A model generated the notes under the pieces. It did no database searches. It saw only the letters and a list, made by a program, of their open reading frames with translations, and had not been told where the DNA came from. Below are positions 5,490 through 5,490 of a stretch of DNA of 5,490 nt, in pieces. Position 1 is the stretch's first letter; each line of letters begins with the position of its first letter. The position numbers and the translations under genes were made by a program. This DNA comes from Spirochaetia bacterium (GTDB lineage: Bacteria; Spirochaetota; Spirochaetia; Sphaerochaetales; Sphaerochaetaceae): NCBI GenBank assembly GCA_009929055.1, contig SABI01000171.1, forward strand, positions 1-5,490. Reading direction: 5' to 3'.

Positions 5490-5490
5490 G

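Noticed and set aside
1..5490. CRISPR array, insertion sequence, integrase site or diversity-generating repeat
   Set aside because: No regularly spaced repeats, terminal inverted repeats, transposase or reverse transcriptase-like frames are visible.

Overview
The window is a piece of a crAss-like bacteriophage (order Crassvirales, tailed podoviruses of Bacteroidota hosts). It covers the part of the late structural module around the major capsid protein. The identification rests on the 504-residue capsid protein, whose N-terminal sequence and internal motifs I recognise as the crAss-like type. It is supported by a scaffold-like acidic protein just upstream and two related neck-type proteins downstream. 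Every gene I can support lies on the minus strand, so the transcript reads from right to left.

Layout in transcription order:
(1) 5489-5328: C-terminal end of an unidentified gene, cut by the window edge.
(2) 5327-5263: short GC-rich spacer with inverted repeats.
(3) 5262-4093: scaffold-like protein of 389 codons, interrupted by one in-frame TAG at 4347-4345.
(4) 4058-2544: major capsid protein, preceded by an AT-rich leader without a Shine-Dalgarno and followed by a strong intrinsic terminator.
(5) 2468-1476: conserved 330-residue protein of unknown role.
(6) 1471-755 and (7) 743-51: two tandem paralogous proteins of neck-ring/connector type.
(8) A possible next gene starting at position 19 and running off the left edge.

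The genes form one assembly pathway. Scaffold and capsid protein would build the procapsid. The 330-residue protein is probably another virion or assembly factor. The paralogous pair would form rings joining portal to tail. The internal terminator would let the capsid transcript exceed the downstream ones.

Two observations stand out. First, the scaffold-like frame continues past TAG into a sensible C-terminal domain, and every other complete gene ends in TAA. This fits TAG-to-glutamine recoding or TAG readthrough, which is known in some crAss-like phages. Second, bases 1-5277 are AT-rich, with only 6 CpG and no GATC, while the last 213 bases are about 50% GC with 15 CpG. The break falls just upstream of the scaffold gene's ribosome binding site. 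It marks a recombination boundary, a foreign gene or an assembly join.
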